Numbered from the stretch's first letter, positions 21,401 through 29,706 are shown. The stretch is 64,000 bases of DNA from Spiribacter salilacus (GCF_009649225.1 NZ_WJPP01000002.1:310001-374000), one strand, 5' to 3'. Translations and numbers: made by a program. The notes: generated from the sequence alone by a model not told the origin.

Positions 21401-21988
21401 AGCTGCTGCGATATCGGCCACAACCAGACCACGGGCCTGATCATCAGGATCTTCAACCACCGCCACCACCTCAACGGTTTGTGGCTTTCCAGATGCCAAT
21501 AGCGTTAACGAATCACCCGCTGCCACGCCAAGCCGCGCCGCCTCAAATTCTCCCAGAGCCACCGCATCGTCTCGCAATAAAAGCGCATTAAAGGCATCAC
21601 CCAGCGTATCGCCACTGCCAATGGGGCGCTGAAAGGGGCCTTCAGCAAATGCATCTAAACCCAGCAAGGTGAGTGCCCGGCGCTCAGGCTCAGGCCGAGT
21701 CACCCCGCCCTCAAGCACTGGCGCTGCCTGCTGCAGGCCGAGTGTTGTGCGCAGCTCGGTGTAAATCTGCTCATCAATGCCATCTGGGCCGCCCACTACT
21801 TGGTGGGTGGCGCGCCCAGCAACAGATTCTAAAGACAACCGCATCGCCTCGCGCGCCGAGTGGTTCGCCAAATCCACGGCCACCACCACCGCCACGGCAA
21901 TGGCCACGCCCACAATGGCAAGCACGCTTTGCACCGGATGCCGACGCAAATCTGACCACCCCATCCGATAAAGCACCGGCAATCTCAT
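18434..21988 (-). CDS. ABC transporter permease (duplicated FtsX type) fused to a C-terminal AttH/lipocalin-like domain
   Basis: Residues 1 to about 823 form a permease of the ten-helix type: an N-terminal helix, a periplasmic MacB-like domain, FtsX helices, then a second periplasmic and FtsX block ending QPAFRAARLTPA. A hydrophobic stretch (about 824-839, ending GAAQA/Q) that looks like a signal peptide follows. Residues 840-1184 are an AttH/CrtC-like domain (RTEWWYFVGNL, WLDREWSTSAL, GWDWFSLQLEDG). In related loci the two are separate genes, as in attG and attH. The reading frame is uninterrupted across the joint near 19471. The start overlaps the ATPase stop by one base (TAATG). Confidence 0.88.
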   Translation of the reverse strand: MRLPVLYRMGWSDLRRHPVQSVLAIVGVAIAVAVVVAVDLANHSAREAMRLSLESVAGRATHQVVGGPDGIDEQIYTELRTTLGLQQAAPVLEGGVTRPEPERRALTLLGLDAFAEGPFQRPIGSGDTLGDAFNALLLRDDAVALGEFEAARLGVAAGDSLTLLASGKPQTVEVVAVVEDPDDQARGLVVADIAAAQHLLQRHGVLSRIDLILTPDQVGQVEALLAENNARLVLAGASANAVVEMSRAFHTNLTALSLLAVVVGAFLVFNTLAFIAVRRRATIGVLRAMGVKRQQILQQVLMDALLIGALGTALGLGLGYLLAHGLVGLVLQTVGDLYFAQTAGQLVLSPFSLAAGLVVGLLGSVVAALMPALEAAGTPPRAALSRAHLETRARWLAKKSAIIAVGALLLAALIIGLGSGLVSAFFGLFVLIMGAALLTPLVVLMVGALLRPFTRGRPYAGLIVEGAVASLSRTGVAVAALTVAVAAVIGVAVMISSFRGSVVNWLEGSLAADFYLSAPERVLTDSLANSLGDLSSVDYVSRSRWVDLATDQGPIELWALELPAGQPPAVDIRQGNPDAALQAFANTRAVLVSEAFASRQNLAPGDSIQLPVGAEQQNFTVAGVHRDYASPGGVVLMRRALYQTLYNDDALSGIGVHLQPQADRAAVLATLEQMVGNTPGARVVDNAAIFDQSLAIFDRTFAITEVLRWLAGLVAFVGVLGALMALHLDRTREFAVLRAIGLSRGGLGWVIGGQSGLLGLVAGLCAIPLGVALAWLLVFVINQRAFGWTMGFDLQAMPLLEGVALAVFAALIAAIQPAFRAARLTPALLLVAAVGAAQAQNMAEVMGPDIDTDRFARVTGPQPLVFPDDHGAHPDYRTEWWYFVGNLADEQGREFGFQLTLFRSALDPEPPARRSDWATRQAWMGHFAITDITGGSHRAVERYQRGALGLAGAEVRPVRVWMDNWQAQSQTDQTLFPLQLSAQDEPTEIGLDLHLTALKPHVLQGNAGYSQKGEDPGNASRYYSFTRLSAEGQIDFANQTYTVTGSAWLDREWSTSALDSNQAGWDWFSLQLEDGRDVMVYRLRRTDGSTAPQSAGIVVEPDGQSTVLGADDFTLTPTRHWQSPNTDSRYPVEWSLVIPEQGLDLAVEARLDQQEMPTTIRYWEGAVGVQGTTHGVGYMELTGY

Positions 21989-22668
21989 TAATGGCCCTCG
22001 GCTTCTACCAAACGGCCTTCGCGTATGGTCAGTAGCTGATCAGCTAACCCCACCACCTCAGGCGCGTGAGTCACCATAATCAAGGTGCGACCGGCTGAGC
22101 GGCATAGCGAATCGAGCAATTGCACAATCCGCTCAGCGTTGGCCAAGTCGAGGTTGCCCGTTGGCTCGTCAGCAAAAATGTAGGCGGGTTCGTGAATCAG
22201 TGCTCGCGCAATCGCCACGCGCTGCTGCTCACCGCCGGAGAGCTGATCGGGCCAATCATGCTCTCTGCCCTGCAAATCAACACGGGCCAGCCATTCGGAC
22301 ACTTTGTTGCCCTCGGCAATCCCATTGAGTTGCAGGGGTAGGCGCAGATTATCGGCCACACTCAGCGTTGGAATGAGGTTATAGGACTGAAAAACAAAGC
22401 CCATACGACGCCGCCGCAATGCGGTCAGCGCACCATCATTCATGGTTGCTAAGTCAACGCCATCAACCTTTACCAAGCCCTGACTCGGGGTGTCTAGCCC
22501 GCCTAGTAAATTTAGCAGGGTAGATTTACCCGACCCGCTGCGGCCAATGACCACCACAAACTGCCCGTCAGTAATTTTTCCGGAAACACCGTCGAGCACC
22601 AGCCGGCGGGGGTGCTCCCCATACCATCGGGTTAAAGACTCAAAAATGATTTCACTCAAAGCCGGCAA
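21988..22668 (-). CDS. ABC transporter ATP-binding protein (LolD/MacB type)
   Basis: This is the ATPase partner of the fused permease. It has Walker A GRSGSGKST, Q-loop FQSYNLIPTL, signature LSGGEQQRVAIARAL, Walker B YIFADEPTGNLD and the switch His in MVTHAPE. The length of 226 is normal. The start is uncertain: TTG at 22668 sits right against GAGGAG, while TTG at 22659 (giving SEIIFESL) has a better spacing. The nearest families export lipoproteins, peptides or small molecules; the substrate is unknown. Confidence 0.93.
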   Translation of the reverse strand: MPALSEIIFESLTRWYGEHPRRLVLDGVSGKITDGQFVVVIGRSGSGKSTLLNLLGGLDTPSQGLVKVDGVDLATMNDGALTALRRRRMGFVFQSYNLIPTLSVADNLRLPLQLNGIAEGNKVSEWLARVDLQGREHDWPDQLSGGEQQRVAIARALIHEPAYIFADEPTGNLDLANAERIVQLLDSLCRSAGRTLIMVTHAPEVVGLADQLLTIREGRLVEAEGH

Positions 22669-22693
22669 CTCCTCAGCATTCCATCGTGTGCTC

Positions 22694-22702
22694 TGCTATC
22701 CT
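22694..22702 (+). promoter_or_regulatory. Candidate extended -10 of the Nudix-msrA unit (near-leaderless start)
   Basis: TGC followed by TATCCT (22697-22702) forms an extended -10 ending eight bases before the ATG at 22711. No ribosome site is present in the gap. Confidence 0.4.
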
Positions 22703-22710
22703 CTCAGAGT

Positions 22711-23253
22711 ATGAATAACCCAATTGATTCCAACGCAGGCCCCCGGCTTTATCGCATTCCTGACGGCGATGATCGAGAGCGTTTGACCTGCCCGGATTGT
22801 GGCTACGTTGCATACGAAAATCCACGCATTGTGGTGGGTGTTGTAGCGCGGGCCAGCGACGAACGCATTTTGCTGTGCCGGCGCGCCATTCCACCGCGCA
22901 TTGGGTATTGGACCCTGCCTGCCGGGTATATGGAACTTAACGAAACCGCTGAGCATGGCGCGATGCGCGAGGCTTGGGAAGAGGCACGCGCCCAGCTAGA
23001 GCTAACGGGACTACTCGCCATATATAGCCTTGCCCGCATTCATCAGGTCCAACTAATCTACCGTGCCATATTAACGCAAGATGAGGTATCCGCCGGGCCA
23101 GAATCACAGGAAGTTAAACTTTTCCATTACGACGAACTCCCCTGGGATGAGCTTGCCTTCCCTACCGTCGACTGGGCCCTAAAACACGATCATCAAGCGC
23201 ATCTATCTGGCTATACTAAAGCCTTCTCCAACCCAACGGAGGATGAAGCATGA
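22711..23253 (+). CDS. Nudix hydrolase with an N-terminal zinc-ribbon remnant
   Basis: Nudix enzymes cleave nucleoside diphosphates linked to another moiety. The Nudix box is complete in GYMELNETAEHGAMREAWEE (residues ~71-90), with the catalytic REAWEE. An N-terminal LTCPDCGYVAYENPRIVVG resembles the zinc-ribbon edge of NudC-like and YjaD-type proteins, but only one CxxC pair is present. It is 180 residues long. The substrate (possibly NADH, FAD or ADP-ribose) cannot be assigned. The stop overlaps the msrA start by four bases. Confidence 0.9.
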   Translation: MNNPIDSNAGPRLYRIPDGDDRERLTCPDCGYVAYENPRIVVGVVARASDERILLCRRAIPPRIGYWTLPAGYMELNETAEHGAMREAWEEARAQLELTGLLAIYSLARIHQVQLIYRAILTQDEVSAGPESQEVKLFHYDELPWDELAFPTVDWALKHDHQAHLSGYTKAFSNPTEDEA

Positions 23254-23783
23254 CAACCGCAACTTTAGGTGGCGGCTGCTTTTGGTGTCTGGAAGCCGTT
23301 TTTCAAAGACTGCAAGGCGTAACCGCCGTTACCTCTGGCTACGCGGGTGGCACAACTGTTGATCCTGATTATCGCAGCGTTTGCAGCGGCACAACGGGGC
23401 ATGCCGAAGTGGTACGCATCGAATTTGACCCGCTGCTTATCGATTTTGAAACCCTGCTCGAGGTGTTTTTTACCATTCACGACCCCACCACGCCGAATCG
23501 GCAAGGGGCCGATGTCGGCACACAATATCGCTCGATCATTCTGTGGGAAACGGAAGACCAACGCGCCAGCGCAAACGCCATTATTGAACGGCTTACTCGA
23601 GAAGGCGCATTCGCCAACCCCATCGTAACCGAGGTCACACCGCTTACCACGTTTTATCCGGCTGAATCTTCACATCAGGATTACTACAACAGCGCACCCA
23701 ATCAGCCCTATTGTCAGGTCGTCATCTTGCCCAAATTACTCAAAGCTCAAGATAAACACCCTGAGCGTTGGCGCGGCGACTAA
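23250..23783 (+). CDS. msrA: Peptide methionine (S)-sulfoxide reductase
   Basis: MsrA repairs oxidised methionine in proteins. The catalytic motif GGGCFWCLEAVF lies at the N-terminus, and HAEVVRIEFDP and YRSIILW are typical. The length of 177 is within range. A GGAGG ribosome site lies in the end of the Nudix gene, and the ATG overlaps that gene's stop (ATGA). Pairing with a Nudix hydrolase suggests a small damage-repair unit. Confidence 0.95.
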   Translation: MTTATLGGGCFWCLEAVFQRLQGVTAVTSGYAGGTTVDPDYRSVCSGTTGHAEVVRIEFDPLLIDFETLLEVFFTIHDPTTPNRQGADVGTQYRSIILWETEDQRASANAIIERLTREGAFANPIVTEVTPLTTFYPAESSHQDYYNSAPNQPYCQVVILPKLLKAQDKHPERWRGD

Positions 23784-23795
23784 AGCCGCGCTTTC

Positions 23796-24740
23796 ATGAG
23801 CACACGAGACTGGGCACTTTTGCTGCTGCTTTCGGGCGTATGGGGCGGCTCGTTTTTCTTTTTTGAAGTTGCGCTTGCCAGCGTACCGCCGTTTACCGTG
23901 GTACTGGCGCGCGTTGGGCTTGCGGCGATCATTCTGCTGGTAATTGCCCGACTACGCGGCTGCATTCTGCCGTTTTCTCTGACCATTGCGCGCCGGTATT
24001 TATTGCTGGGCGCCATCAGTAATGCCCTGCCATTTTCCTTTATTGTGTGGGGTCAAACCCAAATTCCCAGCGGCTTGGCCTCAATTATTAATGCAATGAC
24101 ACCCATTTGGGCGGTTTTAGTGGGGTTACTGATTCGCAGCGATGAGCGATTAACTACGCCAAAGGCCATTGGCATTTTATTAGGCTTTGCCGGCGTTGCC
24201 GTGCTGCTAGGCCCTGATCTACTTCAAGAGCTCGATCCTTACAGCCTGGGGCAACTCTCTGTGCTGGCCGCTACCATCTGCTACGGCTTTGCTGTGCATT
24301 ATGGACGCCGATTTGGCGGCACCACACCTTTGGTGAACGCAGCCTATATGCTCAGCGCGGCTACGGTATGGCTGCTACCGGTTGCGTTGGTGGTTGAGCA
24401 ACCCTGGACGGTCAGCCCCGGCTTTGTTGGCTGGTCAGCCCTCATTGGGCTTGCCACCGTTTGTACCGCGTTTGCCTACCTTTTGTACTTCCGCCTACTT
24501 GCCTCCGCCGGCGCAACCAACATCTCTTTGGTTACCTTTTTGGTGCCCGTATCGGCCATCAGCTTAGGCGCGGTTTTTTTGGGGGAGCGACTCGGCCCGA
24601 ATGCCTTTATCGGCATGGGCATTTTATTTAGTGGATTGGCGATGATTGATGGGCGATTGTGGCGACGGTTCAGTCAGAAGACAAATCTGGCAGCGGCGCA
24701 AATAAAGACTCCACCACGTTCGGATCCAACGGATCCATAG
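23796..24740 (+). CDS. EamA/DMT-family transporter
   Basis: This is a ten-helix drug/metabolite transporter with two EamA repeats. The first begins LLLLSGVWGGSFFFFEVAL and includes LASIINAMTPIWAVLVG; the second ends SLVTFLVPVSAISLGAVFLGERLG, the usual EamA end motif. It is 314 residues. It follows msrA by 12 bp. Its last 71 bp overlap the 3' end of the SNF2 helicase gene on the opposite strand. The substrate is unknown. Confidence 0.9.
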   Translation: MSTRDWALLLLLSGVWGGSFFFFEVALASVPPFTVVLARVGLAAIILLVIARLRGCILPFSLTIARRYLLLGAISNALPFSFIVWGQTQIPSGLASIINAMTPIWAVLVGLLIRSDERLTTPKAIGILLGFAGVAVLLGPDLLQELDPYSLGQLSVLAATICYGFAVHYGRRFGGTTPLVNAAYMLSAATVWLLPVALVVEQPWTVSPGFVGWSALIGLATVCTAFAYLLYFRLLASAGATNISLVTFLVPVSAISLGAVFLGERLGPNAFIGMGILFSGLAMIDGRLWRRFSQKTNLAAAQIKTPPRSDPTDP

Positions 24741-27700
24741 CCTTTAAAGCGCCATCGCCTAAAAGCCGAGCACTCAAGTCGGCTTTTTCCTGCTGAAGCT
24801 CCATCATTCGATCTTCAACGGTGCCACGGGTGAGCAAGTGATACACAAACACCGGATTATGCTGACCAATGCGATGCGCACGATCCGTGGCTTGGCGCGC
24901 TACGGCGGGGTTCCACCACGGGTCGTAGTGAATCACGGTGTCTGCTGCGGTCAGATTTAACCCAGTGCCGCCTGCCTTTAGACTGATTAAAAAGAGGGGG
25001 ACTTCGCCACGCTGAAATTGATTAACCACGCCTTCGCGATCTCGCGTTGCACCGGTTAGCTTGACCCATTGATGGCCTCGCTCGCGCAATGCCTCTTCAA
25101 TAATTTCCAGCATCCGTGTGAATTGCGAAAAAATAAGTACGCGCCGATCGGCTTGACGCAACTCATCCACCAAATCGAGTAACAGATCTAATTTGACTGA
25201 CTCACGCGGCGCCGATGCCTCAGCACCCGACACCAAACGCGGGTCACAACAAACCTCGCGCAACTTTAGCAGCGCATCTAAAACTACCATGCGTGACTGC
25301 GGGCGCCCACTGGCTGCCAGTGCCTCCTGCACACGCAGCTGCTGGCCGGCTAATAGTTGCTCGTAGAGGTCACGCTGCCGGCCCATTAATTCGGCATACA
25401 GTGGCATTTCCGTTTTTTCAGGCAGGTCGCTAGCAATGGCCTGTTTCGTGCGGCGCAGGATAAACGGGGCAACCCGCTCGCGCAGGGTTTGTAGCCGCTG
25501 CTCATCTTGAGCTTGCTCGATGGGACGGCGATAAACACGCTTAAACGCTGCCGCATTGCCGAGCAGCCCCGGCGCAACAAAATCAAACTGTGCCCAAAGC
25601 TCGCCAAGATGATTTTCCAGTGGCGTACCCGTTAGGCTTATGCGCTGCTGAGCCACCAGCCTACGCACGGCCCGAGCCGCCTGTGCGCGAGGGTTTTTGA
25701 CCGCCTGCGCCTCATCCAACACCACTAGGTGCCAGCGGCGATGGGCCAGCACATCAATATCTTTAACCAATAGCCCATAAGTGGTTAACACCACATCACA
25801 GGTGCTTGCTGCTTTGGTAATTGCATGCCGTTGCGGGCCATGCAAACGCAGTACGCTTAGGCCCGGAGCAAAGCGCTCAATTTCGCGCTCCCAGTTAAAT
25901 AGCAGGCTGGTGGGCACTACGATGAGGCTTGGCGCTAGCGCGCGCCCAGATTCTTTTTCTAGCAACAGATGCGCGATTACCTGGAGCGTTTTGCCCAGCC
26001 CCATGTCATCCGCTAACACACCCCCTAAGCCCGAGCGTGCTAAGTACTGCAGCCAACTCACGCCCACTTGCTGGTAGGGGCGCAGTTCACCGCGCAAGCC
26101 CGAAGGCGTGGGCGCTGGGGGCTGATCCTCAATTGCAGCAAGTCGTGACCCTAGCGCACGTATGCTCTGGTCGCCCTGCCAATCAAGGGCCTGCTCAGGC
26201 GCCATGCGCTCGAGTGCCTCTAAAAGTGCGGCACGACCCAGGGGCAAGGCCAAACGCCCATCGCGCAGATGTAACGCGGGGTCATAAAGCTCGGTAAGAC
26301 CCTTGAGCAGCGTCTGGAGCCAGCGATTCGGCACTGCAATCATCCGGCCATCATCTAAATCCAGCAGCAAATGGCCTTTGGCATCTGATGCCTCAAGCGC
26401 TTTGGGCGTCATCCCTTCCGGATTATCGCGAATTAACGCGAGTAAACGGGGCAAAACGGCATGCCGCTCGCCATCTACTTCTACCGAAAGATCAAACTCA
26501 AACCAATCGGGCTGGCGCTCTCGCTGCCAGGCGCCCACCTGCCACTGCTCGCCTTCCACTAATCGCCAAGGAAAGCGCGGCTCTATCTCTACGTTCCATC
26601 CCTCTGCCTGCAGCATAGGCAGTTTTTCAGCCACAAACCGCCGCCATTCACTCACACTCTCCGCCGCCATACGGCCTTGCGTCAGACAACCGAGGGGAGA
26701 CAGACCCATTGCCTTAAGTTGTTCAAAGGCGGCCTCCTCAGCGGCTTTGTCGCGCCGATACTCTATGACCTGGCCTCCCACCACTTCGCAAACGGCATCA
26801 CCCGCCCAATCCCCAGCAATTTGGTGTCCGCCATAGTCAAAACCAAACTCGGCCACCGCCTGAGTCCAATCGCTATGCTTGACTCGGGTGGGGTCTTCTA
26901 AACGCGTCAAACGCAATGCCGGCACCGGCTTAACATCGTTCATGCGTCGCCGGCGCGGTGCGCTTGGCGCTGGCACGGGCAAGGTGGCCTTGCCTAAGGC
27001 TCTGGCAAGCGCAGGCAGATCTTCTGCACCCACCTCTGGCGCATCTAATATGGAATCCACCACCCGCGGCGGAATGTCGATCTGTAAGCCGCCGTATTGA
27101 TGCGTAACGGGATCAATCCAAACCGGTGGGTTAGCCCGTGGGGTAAGCAGTTGCGTCTCTTCAGCTTGCAGCACTAAGCGCTGCCCACCTTCAATATTTG
27201 GCTGCCAAACTAGCTGACCCGGACGGTCTATGCCTTTTTGTAGAGGCGGGTTTTGTGGGCTTTGCCAATGGGCACGATGCGTTTGTGTGAGCAGATCAAG
27301 CAAAAATGCCAAATCATCCGGCGGCAATGCGGTGCCCGGTTCGCCAAGCAGACGCAAGATACGCCGATCAACCGGTTGGAGTAACTCAGGCGGTGCCCGC
27401 CTCACCCCGGCAAAAGGCATCAGCCGCCCATAACTGCCATCACGTCGACGCCGAACACGCTTTGGGGTGCAAACAATGGCGCCCGCATCGGCCTGCTCCA
27501 GTAGATAAATGAGGCATTCACCAATGTGGGCATCTGGCGAGCATGCGGCGGCAACTTCAAGCTCGGCTAACCAATGCTGAATAGCGGGATTATGACTTTT
27601 TAAACAGGCCGGTGCGGTGCGACCCAGATAATGCAAAATGGCCGCAACTGCGTGCGCACAGCCCTCGCCCTCCGAACAGCTGCAATAGCAGGTAACGGGC

Positions 27701-27918
27701 AACGGAGACGGCAAGGGATGGATTCGGCAGTCGACAGACACTACCTGGCGGCGATCAGCCTGCACCCGAGCAAAAAAACCCTGACCACCCGGGCTGCAGT
27801 CAAGCACGGCTTGTTCACGCAACAGCCGCTCACCCTGCTCGAGTGATTCTCGAGAAAAGCGCTCCCACAGGGCTACTTCGCCCCGCTCGGTTATCCACTG
27901 CTCCAGCGGCTCGGTCAA
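24670..27918 (-). CDS. SNF2-family DEAD/DEAH-box helicase with SWIM zinc finger
   Basis: This is a large ATP-dependent DNA translocase of the bacterial SWIM-SNF2 (RapA/HepA-like) type. A SWIM finger CxCxnCxH lies at residues 79-89 (CSCSEGEGCAH). The SNF2 ATPase core has DDMGLGKTLQ (about 636) and VLDEAQAVKN; the helicase C-terminal domain has LIFSQFTRMLEI and DPWWNPAVARQATDRAHRIGQ. It is 1082 residues. It starts at TTG 27918, with GGGAG upstream; no better start is visible. The biological role of these bacterial proteins is poorly known, perhaps DNA repair or transcription recycling. Confidence 0.9.
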   Translation of the reverse strand: MTEPLEQWITERGEVALWERFSRESLEQGERLLREQAVLDCSPGGQGFFARVQADRRQVVSVDCRIHPLPSPLPVTCYCSCSEGEGCAHAVAAILHYLGRTAPACLKSHNPAIQHWLAELEVAAACSPDAHIGECLIYLLEQADAGAIVCTPKRVRRRRDGSYGRLMPFAGVRRAPPELLQPVDRRILRLLGEPGTALPPDDLAFLLDLLTQTHRAHWQSPQNPPLQKGIDRPGQLVWQPNIEGGQRLVLQAEETQLLTPRANPPVWIDPVTHQYGGLQIDIPPRVVDSILDAPEVGAEDLPALARALGKATLPVPAPSAPRRRRMNDVKPVPALRLTRLEDPTRVKHSDWTQAVAEFGFDYGGHQIAGDWAGDAVCEVVGGQVIEYRRDKAAEEAAFEQLKAMGLSPLGCLTQGRMAAESVSEWRRFVAEKLPMLQAEGWNVEIEPRFPWRLVEGEQWQVGAWQRERQPDWFEFDLSVEVDGERHAVLPRLLALIRDNPEGMTPKALEASDAKGHLLLDLDDGRMIAVPNRWLQTLLKGLTELYDPALHLRDGRLALPLGRAALLEALERMAPEQALDWQGDQSIRALGSRLAAIEDQPPAPTPSGLRGELRPYQQVGVSWLQYLARSGLGGVLADDMGLGKTLQVIAHLLLEKESGRALAPSLIVVPTSLLFNWEREIERFAPGLSVLRLHGPQRHAITKAASTCDVVLTTYGLLVKDIDVLAHRRWHLVVLDEAQAVKNPRAQAARAVRRLVAQQRISLTGTPLENHLGELWAQFDFVAPGLLGNAAAFKRVYRRPIEQAQDEQRLQTLRERVAPFILRRTKQAIASDLPEKTEMPLYAELMGRQRDLYEQLLAGQQLRVQEALAASGRPQSRMVVLDALLKLREVCCDPRLVSGAEASAPRESVKLDLLLDLVDELRQADRRVLIFSQFTRMLEIIEEALRERGHQWVKLTGATRDREGVVNQFQRGEVPLFLISLKAGGTGLNLTAADTVIHYDPWWNPAVARQATDRAHRIGQHNPVFVYHLLTRGTVEDRMMELQQEKADLSARLLGDGALKAMDPLDPNVVESLFAPLPDLSSD

Positions 27919-27994
27919 CAGACGTGCTCCCGACTTCTGTGATACTCAACCCGGTAGCATACCCGTATCCGAGTTTATGCGGTATTGCTTCGGA

Positions 27995-28234
27995 TCAACC
28001 TCCGCTCACTGGCGGTAATAAAACCAGCACTTCGTCTGCCTGTAAAAGGTCTTGACGGCTTTTAACCTCATCTCCCACCGCGCAGGCCACTCTAGGCAAG
28101 TGAGATTTCAGTGCGGGGTAGTCGCTGGTTAGCCGATCTAAAATCTCTGCGATGGCCACCGGTGGTGACATGTCTAGGGTAACTTGGTTGCTGCCCACCA
28201 CTTCTTTAAGCACACCAAAAAACTCGACCTGCAT
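27995..28234 (-). CDS. MoaD/ThiS-family sulfur carrier protein
   Basis: This small ubiquitin-fold protein of 79 residues ends in the Gly-Gly tail (LLPPVSGG) that is thiocarboxylated for sulfur transfer. The sequence fits MoaD, the small subunit of molybdopterin synthase, better than ThiS. A GGAGGTGGAG ribosome site precedes the ATG. The moaE partner is not adjacent; moaB is about 10 kb away. It lies downstream of the tRNA terminator and upstream of the SNF2 gene with a 76-bp gap. Confidence 0.85.
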   Translation of the reverse strand: MQVEFFGVLKEVVGSNQVTLDMSPPVAIAEILDRLTSDYPALKSHLPRVACAVGDEVKSRQDLLQADEVLVLLPPVSGG

Positions 28235-28247
28235 TCTCCACCTCCAT

Positions 28248-28278
28248 AAAAAAGGGGCCGCGGTATGACCGCGACCCC
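28248..28278 (-). terminator. Rho-independent terminator after rplM-rpsI-tRNA-Gln
   Basis: Read leftward, a GC-rich stem of about 11 bp with a short loop (28278-28254) is followed by six T residues (28253-28248). It sits eight bases past the tRNA 3' end and before moaD. Confidence 0.85.
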
Positions 28279-28285
28279 TTGCAGT

Positions 28286-28359
28286 TGGCTGGGGGACTAG
28301 GATTCGAACCTAGGTTGACGGAGTCAGAGTCCGTAGTCCTACCACTAGACGATCCCCCA
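28286..28359 (-). tRNA. tRNA-Gln (anticodon CUG)
   Basis: A full cloverleaf can be drawn: seven-base-pair acceptor stem (TGGGGGA with TCCCCCA), discriminator G, encoded CCA, anticodon stem ACGGA/TCCGT with loop CTCTGAC, and T-arm CCTAGG-TTCGAAT-CCTAG. The anticodon CTG is at 28327-28325. The GTCTAG motif in the D-arm region resembles tRNA-Glu, as in some gammaproteobacterial tRNA-Gln. It lies 13 bp after rpsI and shares its terminator, so it is probably processed from the ribosomal protein transcript. Confidence 0.95.
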
Positions 28360-28372
28360 AAGGAACCGCTAC

Positions 28373-28765
28373 TTATCGTTTTGAGAACTGCGTGGCGCGA
28401 CGGGCTTTGTGCAAGCCGATCTTCTTACGCTCTACCATACGCGCGTCACGAGTAACAAAGCCTGCCTTACGCAAGCCGCCCTTCATTTCTTCATCATAAG
28501 AAATCAGCGCCCGGGTAATGCCGTGCCGAATTGCACCCGCCTGGCCGCTAGAGCCACCACCGCTAACCGACACTTTGATATCTACCTTATCGAGCGTATC
28601 TGTTAGCTCAAGTGGCTGACGCACAACCATTCTGGCCGTTTCACGACCGAAATATTCGTCAAGCGGACGACCGTTAACCACGATGTTGCCACTGCCCGGA
28701 CGCATGTGAACGCGTGCTGCAGAGGTCTTACGCCGACCGGTGCCATAAAATTGCTGAACTGCCAT
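28373..28765 (-). CDS. rpsI: 30S ribosomal protein S9
   Basis: S9 is a small-subunit protein whose C-terminal tail reaches the P-site tRNA. The 130-residue length and the ending [17 protein letters not shown] are diagnostic, as are the start [15 protein letters not shown] and [15 protein letters not shown]. It follows rplM by 17 bp, the conserved rplM-rpsI order, and is followed by tRNA-Gln. Confidence 0.98.
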   Translation of the reverse strand: MAVQQFYGTGRRKTSAARVHMRPGSGNIVVNGRPLDEYFGRETARMVVRQPLELTDTLDKVDIKVSVSGGGSSGQAGAIRHGITRALISYDEEMKGGLRKAGFVTRDARMVERKKIGLHKARRATQFSKR

Positions 28766-28782
28766 GATATTGATGCTCCGGC

Positions 28783-29211
28783 TCAGATTTCCAGCGCCTG
28801 AGGCTGCTGGGCATGGTGTTGGTGATCGGGGCCGCTGTAGACCTTGAGCTTTTTAAACATGGCTCGGCCGAGCCGGTTTCTGGGCAACATCCCCTTAACC
28901 GCATACTCAATGGCACGCTCTGGATGCTCCACAATCAATTTATCAAAGGTAATCGACTTCATGTTGCCAACATACCCGGTAAACCGATAATAGGTTTTCT
29001 GCTCTGCTTTGCGCCCCGTTACGACAACCTTATCGGCGTTAACTACAACAATGTAGTCTCCCGTGTCGACATGGGGGGTGAACTGCGGCTTATGCTTGCC
29101 ACGCAGACGAAACGCAATTTCCGACGCAAGTCGGCCTAAAGTTTTGCCTGCGGCATCTACTACAAACCAGTCGCGCTGTACTTCTGCTGGCTTGGCACTA
29201 AAAGTCTTCAT
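28783..29211 (-). CDS. rplM: 50S ribosomal protein L13
   Basis: L13 is an early-assembly large-subunit protein. The 142 residues start [20 protein letters not shown] and contain the family pattern [16 protein letters not shown] and [19 protein letters not shown]. It is the first gene of the rplM-rpsI-tRNA-Gln unit. The short leader before the ATG lies downstream of a recognisable promoter at 29257-29285. Confidence 0.98.
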   Translation of the reverse strand: MKTFSAKPAEVQRDWFVVDAAGKTLGRLASEIAFRLRGKHKPQFTPHVDTGDYIVVVNADKVVVTGRKAEQKTYYRFTGYVGNMKSITFDKLIVEHPERAIEYAVKGMLPRNRLGRAMFKKLKVYSGPDHQHHAQQPQALEI

Positions 29212-29256
29212 TAATATGGGCTCTCTGAAGTCAATGCTTCCGAATCAAGAACGCGT

Positions 29257-29285
29257 ATCGTACACAGTGACGCAAAAACAGACAA
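29257..29285 (-). promoter_or_regulatory. Candidate sigma-70 promoter of rplM-rpsI-tRNA-Gln
   Basis: Read leftward, TTGTCT (29285-29280) and TACGAT (29262-29257) are 17 bp apart, 45 bp upstream of the rplM ATG. The element abuts the 3' end of the osmC-family gene. Confidence 0.5.
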
Positions 29286-29286
29286 G

Positions 29287-29706
29287 TCAATTTTCTACCA
29301 CGGTTTCGTGGCTATGCGTTACATCGGCCACCTGCGCAAACATAATAGAGGCTGAGCAGTATTTTTCGGCCGATAACTTAACCGCACGCTCTACCGCTGC
29401 GGCCTTTAACCCCGCGCCGCTCACCTTAAAATGCAAGTGAATGCGGGTAAACACCTGCGGCGGTGTCTCAGCTCGCTCTGCCTCTACCTCAACTTCGCAA
29501 CCACTCACAGAGTGGCGGCCACGCTCTAGGATATGCACAACATCTACGGCAGAACAGCACCCTAACCCCTGGAGAATCAATTCCATTGGGCGTGGACCGC
29601 GATCTTTACCCCCCAAATCGGGTGGACCATCGACCACTAGTCGGTGACCGCTGCCTGATTCTGCCTCAAAGGCCATGCCGTCAAGCCAACGAATTCGCGC
29701 TTTCAC
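29287..29706 (-). CDS. OsmC-family protein (YhfA-like)
   Basis: OsmC proteins are thiol-dependent peroxidases or of unknown function; the YhfA subgroup commonly lies next to crp/vfr. Conserved cysteines occur in QGLGCCSAVDVVHIL and AEKYCSASIM. It is 139 residues long. It is divergent from crp across 98 bp, and this osmC-crp-trpCDG neighbourhood matches other gammaproteobacteria such as Pseudomonas. Which OsmC subfamily activity it has is not settled. Confidence 0.9.
   Translation of the reverse strand: MKARIRWLDGMAFEAESGSGHRLVVDGPPDLGGKDRGPRPMELILQGLGCCSAVDVVHILERGRHSVSGCEVEVEAERAETPPQVFTRIHLHFKVSGAGLKAAAVERAVKLSAEKYCSASIMFAQVADVTHSHETVVEN

Noticed and set aside
24670-27918. SNF2 helicase as part of a DISARM or other defence island
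   Set aside because: No methyltransferase, PLD nuclease or other defence gene flanks it; neighbours are EamA and moaD. SWIM-SNF2 proteins are common housekeeping genes.
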